From the NCBI GenBank assembly GCA_964384945.1, contig CAYLMK010000001.1:124001-188000 (forward strand): a DNA stretch of 64,000 nt, written 5' to 3'. The position numbers and the translations under genes are program-made. This document shows, piece after piece, positions 52,143 through 60,825 of the stretch. The stretch is from S015-6 sp964384945. GTDB lineage: Bacteria; Desulfobacterota; DSWW01. Each line of letters starts with the position of its first letter. Position 1 is the first letter of the stretch. The notes under the pieces are model-generated. The model searched no databases and was not told the DNA's origin. It saw only the letters and a program-made list of their open reading frames with translations.

Positions 52143-52604
52143 ATGATCCGATTCGAGGACAATCTGGGAATCCATCTCTTCAAGGCCTATTTCAGCATTT
52201 ACAAGTACCTGAAGAAGACCTTCTCGGAACACCAGATCGAGAACATGAATCCCACGCGCCTCGGGATCCTCCTGGCCCTGGCGGACCACGACGGCGTCAT
52301 CATGTCGAAGCTCGGGCAGAGACTCTTCCTGGAGAAGTCCACCATGACCGGCGTCATCGACAAGATGGAGTCGGAGGGTCTGGTGGAAAGACGGAGCGAC
52401 CGGGCCGACCGCAGGGCACTGCGCATCTATCTCACTCCGAAGGCGAAGAAGCTGAACGAACGGATCTTCAAGATCATCGACAAGGCCTACAGCGACCTGA
52501 GCGGAGGATTGACCGCCGAGGAACTGGCCGCATCGGTGAAGGTTTCCAAGCGAATCGGGCAGGCCGCCAACGATCTGACCGGCAACCACGACCGGAAGGC
52601 CTGA
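52143..52604 (+). CDS. MarR family transcriptional regulator
   Basis: This 153-residue winged-helix MarR protein has the DNA-binding segment MSKLGQRLFLEKSTMTGVIDKMESEG and wing LVERRSDRADRRALRIYLTPKAKK, both typical. The flanking helices form the dimer interface. MarR proteins usually sense phenolic or acyl-CoA ligands and repress a nearby gene. The ATP-grasp gene, 236 bases downstream on the same strand with its own strong promoter, is a plausible target. The start at 52143 follows AAAGGGA. Confidence 0.9.
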   Translation: MIRFEDNLGIHLFKAYFSIYKYLKKTFSEHQIENMNPTRLGILLALADHDGVIMSKLGQRLFLEKSTMTGVIDKMESEGLVERRSDRADRRALRIYLTPKAKKLNERIFKIIDKAYSDLSGGLTAEELAASVKVSKRIGQAANDLTGNHDRKA

Positions 52605-52749
52605 GCGATTTGCATCTCCTCCCTCATTCTCCGCCTCGCGGAACGCCTTTTCCCGGGCCGGGGCGCCGAAGGGCCCCGGGTCCGCGGAAAGGAAACATCG
52701 AGGGTCGCCGCGGCAAGGAAGGCCGCCCCTTGCGGAAGGCGCGGATTTG

Positions 52750-52778
52750 TTGACACGCACCCTCCTTGCCGATATAGT
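52750..52778 (+). promoter_or_regulatory. strong promoter of the ATP-grasp gene
   Basis: A perfect TTGACA (52750-52755) and TATAGT (52773-52778) are 17 bases apart, one of the best matches in the window. Confidence 0.75.
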
Positions 52779-52840
52779 CTCGCCTACGAACGTCTGACGG
52801 GGGAAGTTGTCGGAACGCTGAAGAGGGAGTGGACGAGCAT

Positions 52841-53521
52841 ATGAAGATTATCGAGGAAGCGATTGCAAGGGGCCAGAAGAGCCTCTCCGAGTTTGGATCC
52901 AAACAGGTGCTGGCCTCCTACGGAATCCCGGTCTGCCAGGAGTCCCTCGTCCATTCCGAGGATGAGGCCGTGGCCAGGGCCCGCGCCTTCGGCTTTCCGG
53001 TGGTCTTGAAGGCCTGCGGCGAGAAACTCATTCACAAGACCGAAGAAAACCTCGTCCGCCTCTGGCTGCGGAGCCCGCAGGAGGTGCAGGAAGCCTACCG
53101 GGACCTGACGAAGAGGGCCCCGGAAGGTCTGGAAGGCATTCTCGTCCAGGAGATGGTGCCGGGTCACAGGGAGCTGGTCATCGGTCTGATCCGGGATGCT
53201 CAGTTCGGCCCTTGCGTGATGTTCGGTTTCGGCGGCGTCTTCACCGAGGTGCTCAACGATGTCTCCTTCCGCGTGGCCCCCCTGGAGGAATGGGACGCCA
53301 TGGAAATGATGGAGGAGATCCGCGCCAAGAAGATCTTGGAACCCTTTCGAGGCGAACCGCCGGTCGACAGGCGCCTCCTGGCGGAATCCCTGATCGCTTT
53401 GGGGAGAATCGGACTGGAGAATTCGGCAATCGAAGAAATCGACGTGAACCCGCTCAAATTCCGAAACGGAAAGCCTGTGGCGGTCGATGCGCTCGTCGTA
53501 CTCTCGCAGAAGGCTTCCTAA
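52841..53521 (+). CDS. ATP-grasp protein, ADP-forming acyl-CoA synthetase beta-like
   Basis: This 226-residue stand-alone ATP-grasp protein is similar in form to the small beta subunit of archaeal ADP-forming acyl-CoA synthetases. It begins MKIIEEAIARGQKSLSEFGSKQ. Marks are VVLKACGEKLIHKTEENLVRL, VQEMVPGHRELVIGLIRD, GFGGVFTEVLNDVSFR and EIDVNPLKFRNGKPVAVDALV. No alpha subunit with the CoA-binding and phospho-histidine domains is encoded nearby, so a partner must lie elsewhere. I chose the ATG at 52841 with GAGGGAG upstream. MarR is the upstream neighbour. Its stop overlaps gspB by four bases. Confidence 0.85.
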   Translation: MKIIEEAIARGQKSLSEFGSKQVLASYGIPVCQESLVHSEDEAVARARAFGFPVVLKACGEKLIHKTEENLVRLWLRSPQEVQEAYRDLTKRAPEGLEGILVQEMVPGHRELVIGLIRDAQFGPCVMFGFGGVFTEVLNDVSFRVAPLEEWDAMEMMEEIRAKKILEPFRGEPPVDRRLLAESLIALGRIGLENSAIEEIDVNPLKFRNGKPVAVDALVVLSQKAS

Positions 53522-54282
53522 CGTCTTCCGAGCAACACGCGAAACTTCCTTCCCTCCCCCTCGAAGACGATTTCGTTCTCCTGGATGGCCAGAACCGAAA
53601 AGCCCTCGACCTGCTCCCCCTCGTGGACCGTCTTCAGATTGACAACGGCGAAGCGGCTCTTGGGATCCTGGCTGTAAGCGATCGCGTTGATCCTGATCTC
53701 GGAGCCTTCCCATTCCGGAATCGCCTCGAACTCCGAGGCCTCCGGCGCTAAGGGCAGCGTTTCCCCGCGGTCGTCAAGCACCTCCTCCTCGAAGAACGCG
53801 GATTCGATCTCCTCTTCAGGCTCGACCGGGGGAGATGGCACCGCATCCTTCCCAAGCTCTTGGGACGGAGGCACGGGGGCAACCCTCTCAGCAGGCTTCG
53901 AAGGCAGCTCCCCCCTCCAAGCCGAGACCGTCGTCCCCACGGGCTCGGGCCGAAGGGGCCGGGGTGTCGAGGCCGGCACCTCCGGAAGGGAGGGGAGGGA
54001 TGAGGCGTCGCTCCCGGAAGGGGACGAGGCAAGCAGGGAGACGGTCCCCTCCGCCGCCCTCTCCGGCGGCGTGAGAAGGGAGCGTCGAGTCACCCAGGAC
54101 GTCGCCGCGATCACCACCGCGAGGAGAACAACCCCAAGGCCCGCCCACCCAAGCCTTCTGCGCCTCGGCCCCGGCGCCGCCTCCGTGTCCGGCAGGAGAA
54201 CCGCCTCCATGGGATTGGCGCCCTTCCGGGACCTTTCCTTGTCCTGCTCGAGCCTTCTCAGTGCGTCCAGGATGTAGCTCAT
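53518..54282 (-). CDS. gspB: type II secretion assembly protein GspB
   Basis: This 254-residue protein begins MSYILDALRRLEQDKERSRKG, the classical GspB/ExeB N-terminus. One membrane helix follows (LGWAGLGVVLLAVVIAATSW, about residues 44-63). The middle is Pro- and Ser-rich and periplasmic. The C-terminal GspB domain has INAIAYSQDPKSRFAVVNLKTV. It partners with the ExeA ATPase to insert the type II secretin into the outer membrane. The exeA gene lies 13 bases upstream in the same operon. No other gsp genes are in this window. Confidence 0.92.
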   Translation of the reverse strand: MSYILDALRRLEQDKERSRKGANPMEAVLLPDTEAAPGPRRRRLGWAGLGVVLLAVVIAATSWVTRRSLLTPPERAAEGTVSLLASSPSGSDASSLPSLPEVPASTPRPLRPEPVGTTVSAWRGELPSKPAERVAPVPPSQELGKDAVPSPPVEPEEEIESAFFEEEVLDDRGETLPLAPEASEFEAIPEWEGSEIRINAIAYSQDPKSRFAVVNLKTVHEGEQVEGFSVLAIQENEIVFEGEGRKFRVLLGRR

Positions 54283-54295
54283 CCCCCACCCGTTT

Positions 54296-56203
54296 TCACG
54301 AGGCCCCGTCCAGGGTCGGCATCTTGTATCGCTTCAGGGCCTGGTATAGGACGATTCTCGTCTGGGGGCCGAGGATGCCGTCCTCCTCGAGGAAGTGATC
54401 CCTCTGGAAGGCCATGAGCGCTTCGGCCGTCTTCGGGTCGAAGACCCCGCTCGGCTCCGACCCGTAGTAGCCCAGATCCCGCAGGGAGGACTGCATCTGC
54501 CCGATGGTTCCGCCCTTCATCCCCTCGGCCAGGTACCTCTTTTCCCCCCATTCGTCCTTCCACAGGACGTAAGCAGTGCCGTACCAGAGGGACTCCAGCA
54601 CGCTCAGCGGCACGAGCGAGGCGCCGTCGCTGAGCGGGGGAGCAATCCTGGCCGCCTCCCCCTCGAAGGCAAGGAGGCCCACGTATCTCTTCGTCATGTT
54701 CTTGTCCAGCCGCAGTTCCAGAAGCGCCGGAAGATTCAGGGCTCGAAGCCGATTGACGTTCCCCCACAGCCGCAGACACTGGAATCCCACGGCCTTCGAG
54801 GCCGTAAAGAGATCCGGGGCGCCGCGGTAGAGCCTGCGTGCCTCCTCTTTGGAAAGCCCGGAATCCCATTTCCCCAGAACGGCGAGGAAGGCCTCCTCAC
54901 GCGTCTCCAAGAGCGGCTTGCTGTACAGCGCGCGGAGGATCTGTTCTTCGATACCGGCCGAGGGATCCCCAGTATCCTCCGATTCGAGCAAGGCAGATTC
55001 CTCGATCGACGCCCGCGGCGCCGGGCCGGCCTCGGCCGTCTCGTCGGGGTCCCGGCCGGCTGCCGGCTCCCCTGCAGCCTCCGGCCGGGGCGTCTGCGGC
55101 TCTTCCTCCGTGATGGGTCTCGGAGGGGATGCCGTCTCCGGAGATTTCGATGCGAGAAGGGCGGGCGTCTCTGCTTCCTCCGGCGGACCCGAACCCGGGA
55201 CGAGGGCTTCCGGGGCGGTTTCTCTGTCGGAAGCGGCCGCCTGCTCGGCGGCGGCCCCCTCCCCCCTCGCCTTCGGCTCTTCGGCGAGATAATCTCGGAG
55301 CACGATCACGAGCAGGACGAGGAAGACCCCGAGGAGCGAGGCCGGAACGAGCCCGCGCCGGACCGCCCGGCCGACGGTCGGGCTGACCGCCCAGGCTGGC
55401 CGTCCGGTGACCTCCCTGCTCGCCCGATCGACCATCGGCCCGTCGATGTTCTTGATCCTCTGTCCGTAACCGGCCAGCAGCGCGCGGTCGCAAAGGACGT
55501 TGATCAGCCGCGGCACCCCTCTCGTATGCCGCCAGACCCGCTTCAGCGCATCCGGCGAGAACAAGATCTTGTCCGACGCATCGATGACGGAGAGACGGTG
55601 TCGGATATACTCGGCCGTCTCCGCCTGTGAAAGCGCCCCGAGGTGGTATCGTACCGTGACACGCTGATTGAGCTGAAGGAGGCGGGGTTCCTCCAGAATG
55701 TGGCGGAATTCGGGCTGCCCGATCAGGATGATCTGCAGCAGCTTCTCGGTCTCGGTCTCCAGGTTGGACAAGAGACGAATCTGCTCCAGAACCTCTCCGT
55801 CGAGGCTCTGCGCCTCATCGATGATGAGGACCGTGTTCTTGCCTTCCCGGCGCTTTTCCAGCAGGAACCGGTTGAGTTCGTCGATGAGTTCCTTCTTCGT
55901 CGTCCCCTGCGAGGGGATCCCGAAATCCTCGTTGATGCTCTTGAGCAATTCCAGAGCGGACAGAGTGGGATTGAAGATGAAGGCTACCAGCGTGTTTTCG
56001 TCGAGATGTCTCAGCAGCCCCCGGCAAAGGGTGGTCTTTCCCGCGCCGATCTCCCCGGTGATCACGATGAACCCGCCCCGCTCCCGTATGCCGTACAGGA
56101 GGTGGGCAAAGGCCTCCTTGTGCGTCTTTCCGAGATAGAGGAACTTGGGATCCGGGGTGATCGAGAATGGTTTTTCAGCGATACCGTAAAAGGAACAGTA
56201 CAT
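54296..56203 (-). CDS. gspA: ExeA/GspA AAA+ ATPase with peptidoglycan-binding domain
   Basis: This 635-residue ExeA-type protein begins MYCSFYGIAEKPFSITPDP. Walker A is GEIGAGKT (residues 50-57) and Walker B VLIIDEAQS (about 130). One membrane helix lies near 293-312 (SLLGVFLVLLVIVL). A long acidic linker leads to a peptidoglycan-binding domain at the C-terminus (GGTIGQMQSSLRDLGYYG, FDPKTAEALMAFQRDH). ExeA uses ATP to move the secretin through the cell wall together with GspB, which lies just downstream. The start at 56203 is supported by AGGG and family similarity. Confidence 0.94.
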   Translation of the reverse strand: MYCSFYGIAEKPFSITPDPKFLYLGKTHKEAFAHLLYGIRERGGFIVITGEIGAGKTTLCRGLLRHLDENTLVAFIFNPTLSALELLKSINEDFGIPSQGTTKKELIDELNRFLLEKRREGKNTVLIIDEAQSLDGEVLEQIRLLSNLETETEKLLQIILIGQPEFRHILEEPRLLQLNQRVTVRYHLGALSQAETAEYIRHRLSVIDASDKILFSPDALKRVWRHTRGVPRLINVLCDRALLAGYGQRIKNIDGPMVDRASREVTGRPAWAVSPTVGRAVRRGLVPASLLGVFLVLLVIVLRDYLAEEPKARGEGAAAEQAAASDRETAPEALVPGSGPPEEAETPALLASKSPETASPPRPITEEEPQTPRPEAAGEPAAGRDPDETAEAGPAPRASIEESALLESEDTGDPSAGIEEQILRALYSKPLLETREEAFLAVLGKWDSGLSKEEARRLYRGAPDLFTASKAVGFQCLRLWGNVNRLRALNLPALLELRLDKNMTKRYVGLLAFEGEAARIAPPLSDGASLVPLSVLESLWYGTAYVLWKDEWGEKRYLAEGMKGGTIGQMQSSLRDLGYYGSEPSGVFDPKTAEALMAFQRDHFLEEDGILGPQTRIVLYQALKRYKMPTLDGAS

Positions 56204-56243
56204 AACCCTATTTCCATCCCGCATGTCTGGGCACGCAAGGTGG

Positions 56244-56272
56244 ATCTTATGAGAAAAGCGGCGGAATAGCAA
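56244..56272 (-). promoter_or_regulatory. possible promoter of exeA-gspB
   Basis: Reading leftward, TTGCTA (56267-56272) and TAAGAT (56244-56249) are 17 bases apart, each matching four of six consensus bases. It lies 41 bases before the exeA start. Confidence 0.4.
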
Positions 56273-56384
56273 GACAAACGCGTTCCGGCTCCCCACCGCT
56301 GCACCCCGGAAGTTCGTTGACAGAAATTCCATACCTGTGTTAGACAGTTACAGGGCCGGTGCTCCTGGAAACGGAAGGCAAGCC

Positions 56385-57251
56385 ATGCGAGAGAGGCTCG
56401 CGTCGAGGATCCGCAGGATCCTCTCCCCGGAGGAGATGCTCCCGCTGGGAGGCAGGCAGGCCAAGGTGATCTCCGTCTCCAACCAGAAGGGGGGCGTGGG
56501 CAAGACAACGACCTCCGTCAACCTCGGTGCAGGCCTGGCCCTGTTCCACCGGAAAAAGGTGCTCCTCGTGGACATGGATGCGCAGGGCCACATCGGCACC
56601 AGCCTGCATCATCTCGCGTCCAACGGGGACGGCATCGGCCAGGTCCTGACAGCCAGGAACGGCTCCGTCATGGATGTGATCGTGCCGACGGATGTGCCCC
56701 AGCTGGACATGACGCTCTCGGATCATTCGCTGCTCGAGGCGGAGTCCCAGCTTGCCGGCAAGATCGGCCGGGAGTTCATCCTCCGCAAGGCGCTCACGAG
56801 GGCCCGAACCTACTATGACTTCATCCTGATCGACTGCCCGCCCAACCTCGGGAATCTCACCGTCAACGCCTACGTCGCCTCGGACTATCTGCTGATTCCA
56901 TGCGACCTCTCCGCGCTTGCACTCGAGGGCATGGAGGGGATGCTGGAGGTCGTGGACACGGTCAATTTCCGCCTCAACCATCCCCTGAAGCTGCTCGGCG
57001 TACTGCCGACCCGCGTGGACCGGCGGAACCTGCTCATGAACGAGGCGGTGTTCGCGAGGCTGAAAGAGGCCTTCCGCGACAAGCTGTTCCAGACGCAGAT
57101 CACCGTGAACACGGACCTGAACAAGGCGCAGCTCTCCGGCAAGCCGATCTTCCTCGTTGCCGCGAGTTCGTCGGGAGCAAGGGATTACCGGGCCCTTGCC
57201 CAGGAAGTGATCGAGCGCCTCGACGCAATGCACGGTCCGGGAGCGATCTGA
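56385..57251 (+). CDS. ParA-family ATPase
   Basis: This 288-residue ParA/Soj-like P-loop ATPase has the deviant Walker A KGGVGKTTT at residues 35-43, VLLVDMDAQGHIGTS, and FILIDCPPNLGNLTVNAY. No ParB or centromere-like repeats are nearby, so it is probably an orphan ParA that positions another cargo. It is divergent from exeA-gspB. The start follows GGAAGG. A partial promoter (TTGACA at 56317-56322) lies upstream. The cargo cannot be named; type II secretion is only a guess from position. Confidence 0.88.
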   Translation: MRERLASRIRRILSPEEMLPLGGRQAKVISVSNQKGGVGKTTTSVNLGAGLALFHRKKVLLVDMDAQGHIGTSLHHLASNGDGIGQVLTARNGSVMDVIVPTDVPQLDMTLSDHSLLEAESQLAGKIGREFILRKALTRARTYYDFILIDCPPNLGNLTVNAYVASDYLLIPCDLSALALEGMEGMLEVVDTVNFRLNHPLKLLGVLPTRVDRRNLLMNEAVFARLKEAFRDKLFQTQITVNTDLNKAQLSGKPIFLVAASSSGARDYRALAQEVIERLDAMHGPGAI

Positions 57252-57348
57252 GCCTCCCCGCCCTCCTTGCCTAAGCCGGCGGCATCTGCTATTCATCCAA
57301 TCGAAACCTGCAGCACACACCCCGGGCAACCCCGGGACCGAGGAGAAG

Positions 57349-58458
57349 ATGGCGGGAAACACCTTCGGAAGGGTCTTCCGGGTCACCACCTGGGGCGAGT
57401 CCCACGGGTGGGCCATCGGCACGGTGGTGGACGGCTGTCCGCCCGGGCTGCCTCTGGACGAAACGACGATCCAGAAGGACCTGGACCGAAGGAAGCCGGG
57501 CCAGAGCGATCTGACCACGGCCCGGGAGGAAAGGGACAGAGTGGAGATCCTCTCCGGGGTCTTCGAGGGAAAGACCTTGGGCACACCGATCTGTCTCCTC
57601 ATCCGAAACCAGGGGCAGCAATCCGAACGCTACGACCACCTCCGGGAGGTCTTTCGTCCGGGGCACGCGGAGGCGACCTACTACCAGAAATACGGCCTCT
57701 ACGATCACCGCGGAGGGGGCCGCGCCTCGGCCCGGGAGACGGCCGCCCGCGTGGCCGCCGGGGCGGTCGCCAAGCGGCTCCTTGAGGAACAGGGGATCGA
57801 GGTGGTGGGTTATACGCGCCGGGTCGGGTCGATCGAGGCCGAGACATTCGATTTCCGGCAGATCGAGAAGAATCCGGTTAGGTGCCCCGACCCCGTGCAG
57901 GCGGGGAAAATGGCGGAACTGATCCGGCGGGTTCGCGAAGAAGGCGACTCCATCGGCGGCCTCGTCGAGGTGGTCGCCCGGGGTGTACCCGCCGGCCTGG
58001 GCGAGCCGGTCTTCGACAAGATGGACGCAGACCTGGCAAAGGCCCTGATGAGCATCAATGCGATCAAGGGGGTCGAGATCGGCGCGGGCTTCGGCGTGGC
58101 CGAAAGACGGGGCTCCGGGAACAACGACGCCTGGTTCTTCGAGGGCGGAAGGCTGCGCACCCGGACCAACCATGCAGGCGGCGTCATCGGCGGGATCACG
58201 ACGGGCGAGGAGCTGCTCGTACGAATCGCGGTCAAGCCTCCCTCGACCATCGGCATCCCGCAGCAGACCGTGGACCGCAAGGGAAGAAGCGTAACCATGA
58301 CCCCGGGCGATGCCGAGTCAAAAAGACGGCACGATCCTTGCATATGCCCCAGGGTGGTTCCAGTCGCGGAGGCCATGGTCGCTATCGTCCTGGCGGATCA
58401 CCTCCTGCGCCACCGCGGCATGAGGGGATCCGATTTCGACCCACGGAAAGCCCCCTAG
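57349..58458 (+). CDS. aroC: chorismate synthase
   Basis: This 369-residue AroC is the FMN-dependent last enzyme of the common aromatic pathway. Its start, MAGNTFGRVFRVTTWGESHG, follows GAGGAG. Other marks are RRKPGQSDLTTAREE, RPGHAEATYYQKYGLYDHRGG, GRASARETAARVAAGA, and GGIITGEELL-like IGGITTGEELLVRIA. Length is normal. It stands about 100 bases downstream of the parA-like gene and may be read with it. AroE and AroK lie 7 kb left. Confidence 0.97.
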   Translation: MAGNTFGRVFRVTTWGESHGWAIGTVVDGCPPGLPLDETTIQKDLDRRKPGQSDLTTAREERDRVEILSGVFEGKTLGTPICLLIRNQGQQSERYDHLREVFRPGHAEATYYQKYGLYDHRGGGRASARETAARVAAGAVAKRLLEEQGIEVVGYTRRVGSIEAETFDFRQIEKNPVRCPDPVQAGKMAELIRRVREEGDSIGGLVEVVARGVPAGLGEPVFDKMDADLAKALMSINAIKGVEIGAGFGVAERRGSGNNDAWFFEGGRLRTRTNHAGGVIGGITTGEELLVRIAVKPPSTIGIPQQTVDRKGRSVTMTPGDAESKRRHDPCICPRVVPVAEAMVAIVLADHLLRHRGMRGSDFDPRKAP

Positions 58459-58629
58459 GCCCGCGACGGCACCGTCTCCTCGCCGATCCCCTTGCCTTTC
58501 GGCGGGCATCGCGAGAAGATGATTGCGGCAGCGGGCCGCGGGTTCCCCATGCCCTGCCGAGAGCGCCCGCCGGCCGCTTCCAGACGAGCCGAAAGAAAAA
58601 AGGGATCCGAAGGGACAGCATTTTCAGCC

Positions 58630-59487
58630 ATGAAGAACACACCGCCGAAGGAAGGCACATCCAACCGCGCAAAACGAAAACTCTCTTCGCTGGTCAACCG
58701 TGGAATACGGGCCACGCTCCAACGAACGAGCGTTCAGAGGATCTACGAGTCCATGGTATGGAGCCAGATCCGTGGAGGGCCCATCCCCGAACACATCGGC
58801 GTGATTCTGGACGGCAACCGCCGCTGGGCCCGCAGACGAGGGCTGGATCCCTGGAAAGGGCACGCGCAGGGCGCCAAGAAGATGGAGGACTTCCTGGACT
58901 GGTGCGGGGAGATCGAGGAGATCCGTTCGGTCACGCTCTATGCCTTCTCCACAGAAAACTTCAAACGCTCGGAGAAGGAGGTTTCCGAGATCTTCCGGCT
59001 CCTCAAAGAGTACCTGCATACCCTTCTCAAGGACGAGCGGGTCCACAAGAACCAGATCCGCGTCAAGATGCTCGGCAGGCTCGAGATGCTGCCGGAGGAG
59101 TTCCAGGCGCTGATCCGTCAGGTGGAGGAAAAGACGGCGAACTACCGGGAGCACTACCTGAACTTCTGCATCGCCTACGGAGGCAGGAGCGAGATCGTGG
59201 ATGCGGTCCGATGCCTTGCCCGCGATGTCAAAGAGCAGCACCTCGATCTCGAGGCGATCGACGAGAAACGAATCGAGAGCTACCTCTACACCGCTCACCT
59301 GCCCAAGTGCAATCCGGACCTGATCATCCGCACGTCGGGCGAGGTGCGCCTGAGCAATTTCCTGACCTGGCAGGGCGCTTACAGCGAACTCTGTTTCGTG
59401 GATGTTTACTGGCCGGACTTCCGGAAGCTCGACCTGCTGCGGGCCATCCGCATGTACCAGCACAGGCAGCGCCGTTTCGGCGGATAG
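58630..59487 (+). CDS. uppS: cis-prenyltransferase (UppS), archaeal-like
   Basis: This polyprenyl diphosphate synthase of about 285 residues has the family motif HIGVILDGNRRWARR with the catalytic Asp 61, followed by GHAQGAKKMEDFLDWCGEIEEIRSVTLYAFSTENFKRSEKEV and RTSGEVRLSNFL. An N-terminal extension (about 50 residues, ending RIYESMVWSQIRGGP) is present. The shape of these segments recalls archaeal enzymes rather than typical bacterial UppS, where RTGGE is usual. It elongates C15 precursors to the lipid carrier used for cell wall and lipopolysaccharide. The start lacks a good Shine-Dalgarno. It is adjacent to the heptose kinase and LpxC fusion. Confidence 0.88.
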   Translation: MKNTPPKEGTSNRAKRKLSSLVNRGIRATLQRTSVQRIYESMVWSQIRGGPIPEHIGVILDGNRRWARRRGLDPWKGHAQGAKKMEDFLDWCGEIEEIRSVTLYAFSTENFKRSEKEVSEIFRLLKEYLHTLLKDERVHKNQIRVKMLGRLEMLPEEFQALIRQVEEKTANYREHYLNFCIAYGGRSEIVDAVRCLARDVKEQHLDLEAIDEKRIESYLYTAHLPKCNPDLIIRTSGEVRLSNFLTWQGAYSELCFVDVYWPDFRKLDLLRAIRMYQHRQRRFGG

Positions 59488-59503
59488 AAGAAAGGGCGCG
59501 CAA

Positions 59504-60490
59504 CTACCGGCGGGCAAGGACCTCCTCCATCCTCGCCCGTATCTCCTCGCGGGTGACGACCGCGGTTCCGAGTTTCTCGACCACGAGCCCCCCTGCAACG
59601 TTGCTCAGGACCGCCGCCTGCCGAAAGCTCGCACCCACCACCAGGGCGGAAGTGAAAACGGCGATGACCGTATCCCCGGCGCCGGAGACATCGTAGACCT
59701 CCCGGGCCCTGGCGGGAATCGCGAAGGGAGGCTTCGACGCCTCGAAGAGACACATGCCCTGCTCCCCCATCGTGATCAGCACAGCGTCGCTCTCGAGCCT
59801 CGCCAGCAGCCGGCCGCCCGCCTCGTGGAGCCCTCTTTCGTCCTCGATCGGAACGCCCGCCGCCTCTTCCGCCTCCAGCCGGTTCGGCGTGATTGCGGTG
59901 ACCCCTTTGTAGAAATCGAAGTGGTCCCTCTTCGGGTCCACGGTCACGATCTTTCCGAGGCCCCTGGCCATGGGAACGATCTCTCGCAGAAGCCCCTCCT
60001 GAATCACCCCCTTGCCGTAGTCCTCCAGGATCAGGGCGTCCACACCGGCGACCGCCTCCCGCAAGTGACCCTTCATGTCCTCCAGGCCCTTGCCCGCCAG
60101 GGCCCTTCTGTCCTCGCGGTCCACCCGAACAACCTGCTGCTTGTGCGCGATGATCCGCGTCTTCAGGATCGTGGGCCGCCCGGAATCCCGGATGACCCGT
60201 CCGGTGTCGATCCCTTTCTGATGCAACATCTCCAGCAGCATGCGACCGTGGGAATCGTCTCCCACGACCCCGCAGATGCCCACCGAGACGCCGAGGGCAT
60301 TCAGGTTGTTGGCCACGTTGGCGGCGCCGCCGAGCGAAAAGCTTTCCCGGACCACATCCACCACAGGGATGGGGGCCTCCGGGGAAATCCGGCTCACCTT
60401 GCCCCAGATGTATTGATCCAGGATCAGATCCCCGAGAATCAGGATCCTGGCCCGATCGAATCCATCGAGAATCCTTCCCAAGCCTTCCAT
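59504..60490 (-). CDS. rfaE1: D-glycero-beta-D-manno-heptose-7-phosphate kinase (RfaE1/HldE N-domain)
   Basis: This 328-residue PfkB-family kinase matches HldA/RfaE domain I. Key segments are RILILGDLILDQYIWGKVSRISPEAP, SLGGAANVANNLNALG, TILKTRIIAHKQQVVRVDRE, ILEDYGKGV, AITPNRLEAE and VSGAGDTVIAVFTSALVVGAS. It phosphorylates heptose-7-phosphate for the inner core of lipopolysaccharide. The cytidylyltransferase domain of bifunctional HldE is absent, so that step is encoded separately. The ATG at 60490 is preceded by GGAGGGGG. It is divergent from the LpxC fusion. Confidence 0.92.
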   Translation of the reverse strand: MEGLGRILDGFDRARILILGDLILDQYIWGKVSRISPEAPIPVVDVVRESFSLGGAANVANNLNALGVSVGICGVVGDDSHGRMLLEMLHQKGIDTGRVIRDSGRPTILKTRIIAHKQQVVRVDREDRRALAGKGLEDMKGHLREAVAGVDALILEDYGKGVIQEGLLREIVPMARGLGKIVTVDPKRDHFDFYKGVTAITPNRLEAEEAAGVPIEDERGLHEAGGRLLARLESDAVLITMGEQGMCLFEASKPPFAIPARAREVYDVSGAGDTVIAVFTSALVVGASFRQAAVLSNVAGGLVVEKLGTAVVTREEIRARMEEVLARR

Positions 60491-60599
60491 CGAACCCCCT
60501 CCGGAGACGGCGCCTTGACGCCGGGTATGGGCTTTCTTGACGCTCGAAGCGGCCGAGCAATCGGTCGCAAAGCATTGGCGAGCCAACAGAGCGGGTCCG

Positions 60600-60629
60600 A
60601 TTATACGGGAGCGGCGAGCGAAGGGTCAA
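60600..60629 (-). promoter_or_regulatory. promoter of rfaE1
   Basis: Reading leftward, TTGACC (60624-60629) and a perfect TATAAT (60600-60605) are 18 bases apart, about 110 bases before the start codon. Confidence 0.7.
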
Positions 60630-60729
60630 CGCGTTTGCGCGAGGCCAAGACGGCCTCCGGTCCTTTTTGTACAGTCAAAAACCTCTTGTTTTTTCGCTGG
60701 TTGGATACGGAGGGGCGGGGCCGTTCCGT

Positions 60730-60758
60730 TTGTCTTTTCCCCTTGCTATGCATATAAT
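60730..60758 (+). promoter_or_regulatory. promoter of the receiver-LpxC fusion
   Basis: TTGTCT (60730-60735) and a perfect TATAAT (60753-60758) are 17 bases apart. Transcription starting near 60765 leaves about 60 bases before the ATG at 60826 and excludes the earlier in-frame start at 60667. Confidence 0.75.
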
Positions 60759-60825
60759 GCCTGCTGTCCCGGCCGCCTTTGCGGATCAGGCTCGAGCAAC
60801 CCATTCCACAGGAAGAACCCCTGCC

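Noticed and set aside
60641..60668. Hairpin GAGGCC/GGCCTC followed by T5 as a terminator
   Set aside because: No rightward gene ends just upstream, and the T-run is five bases away from the stem. It lies between two divergent promoters, so it was left out.
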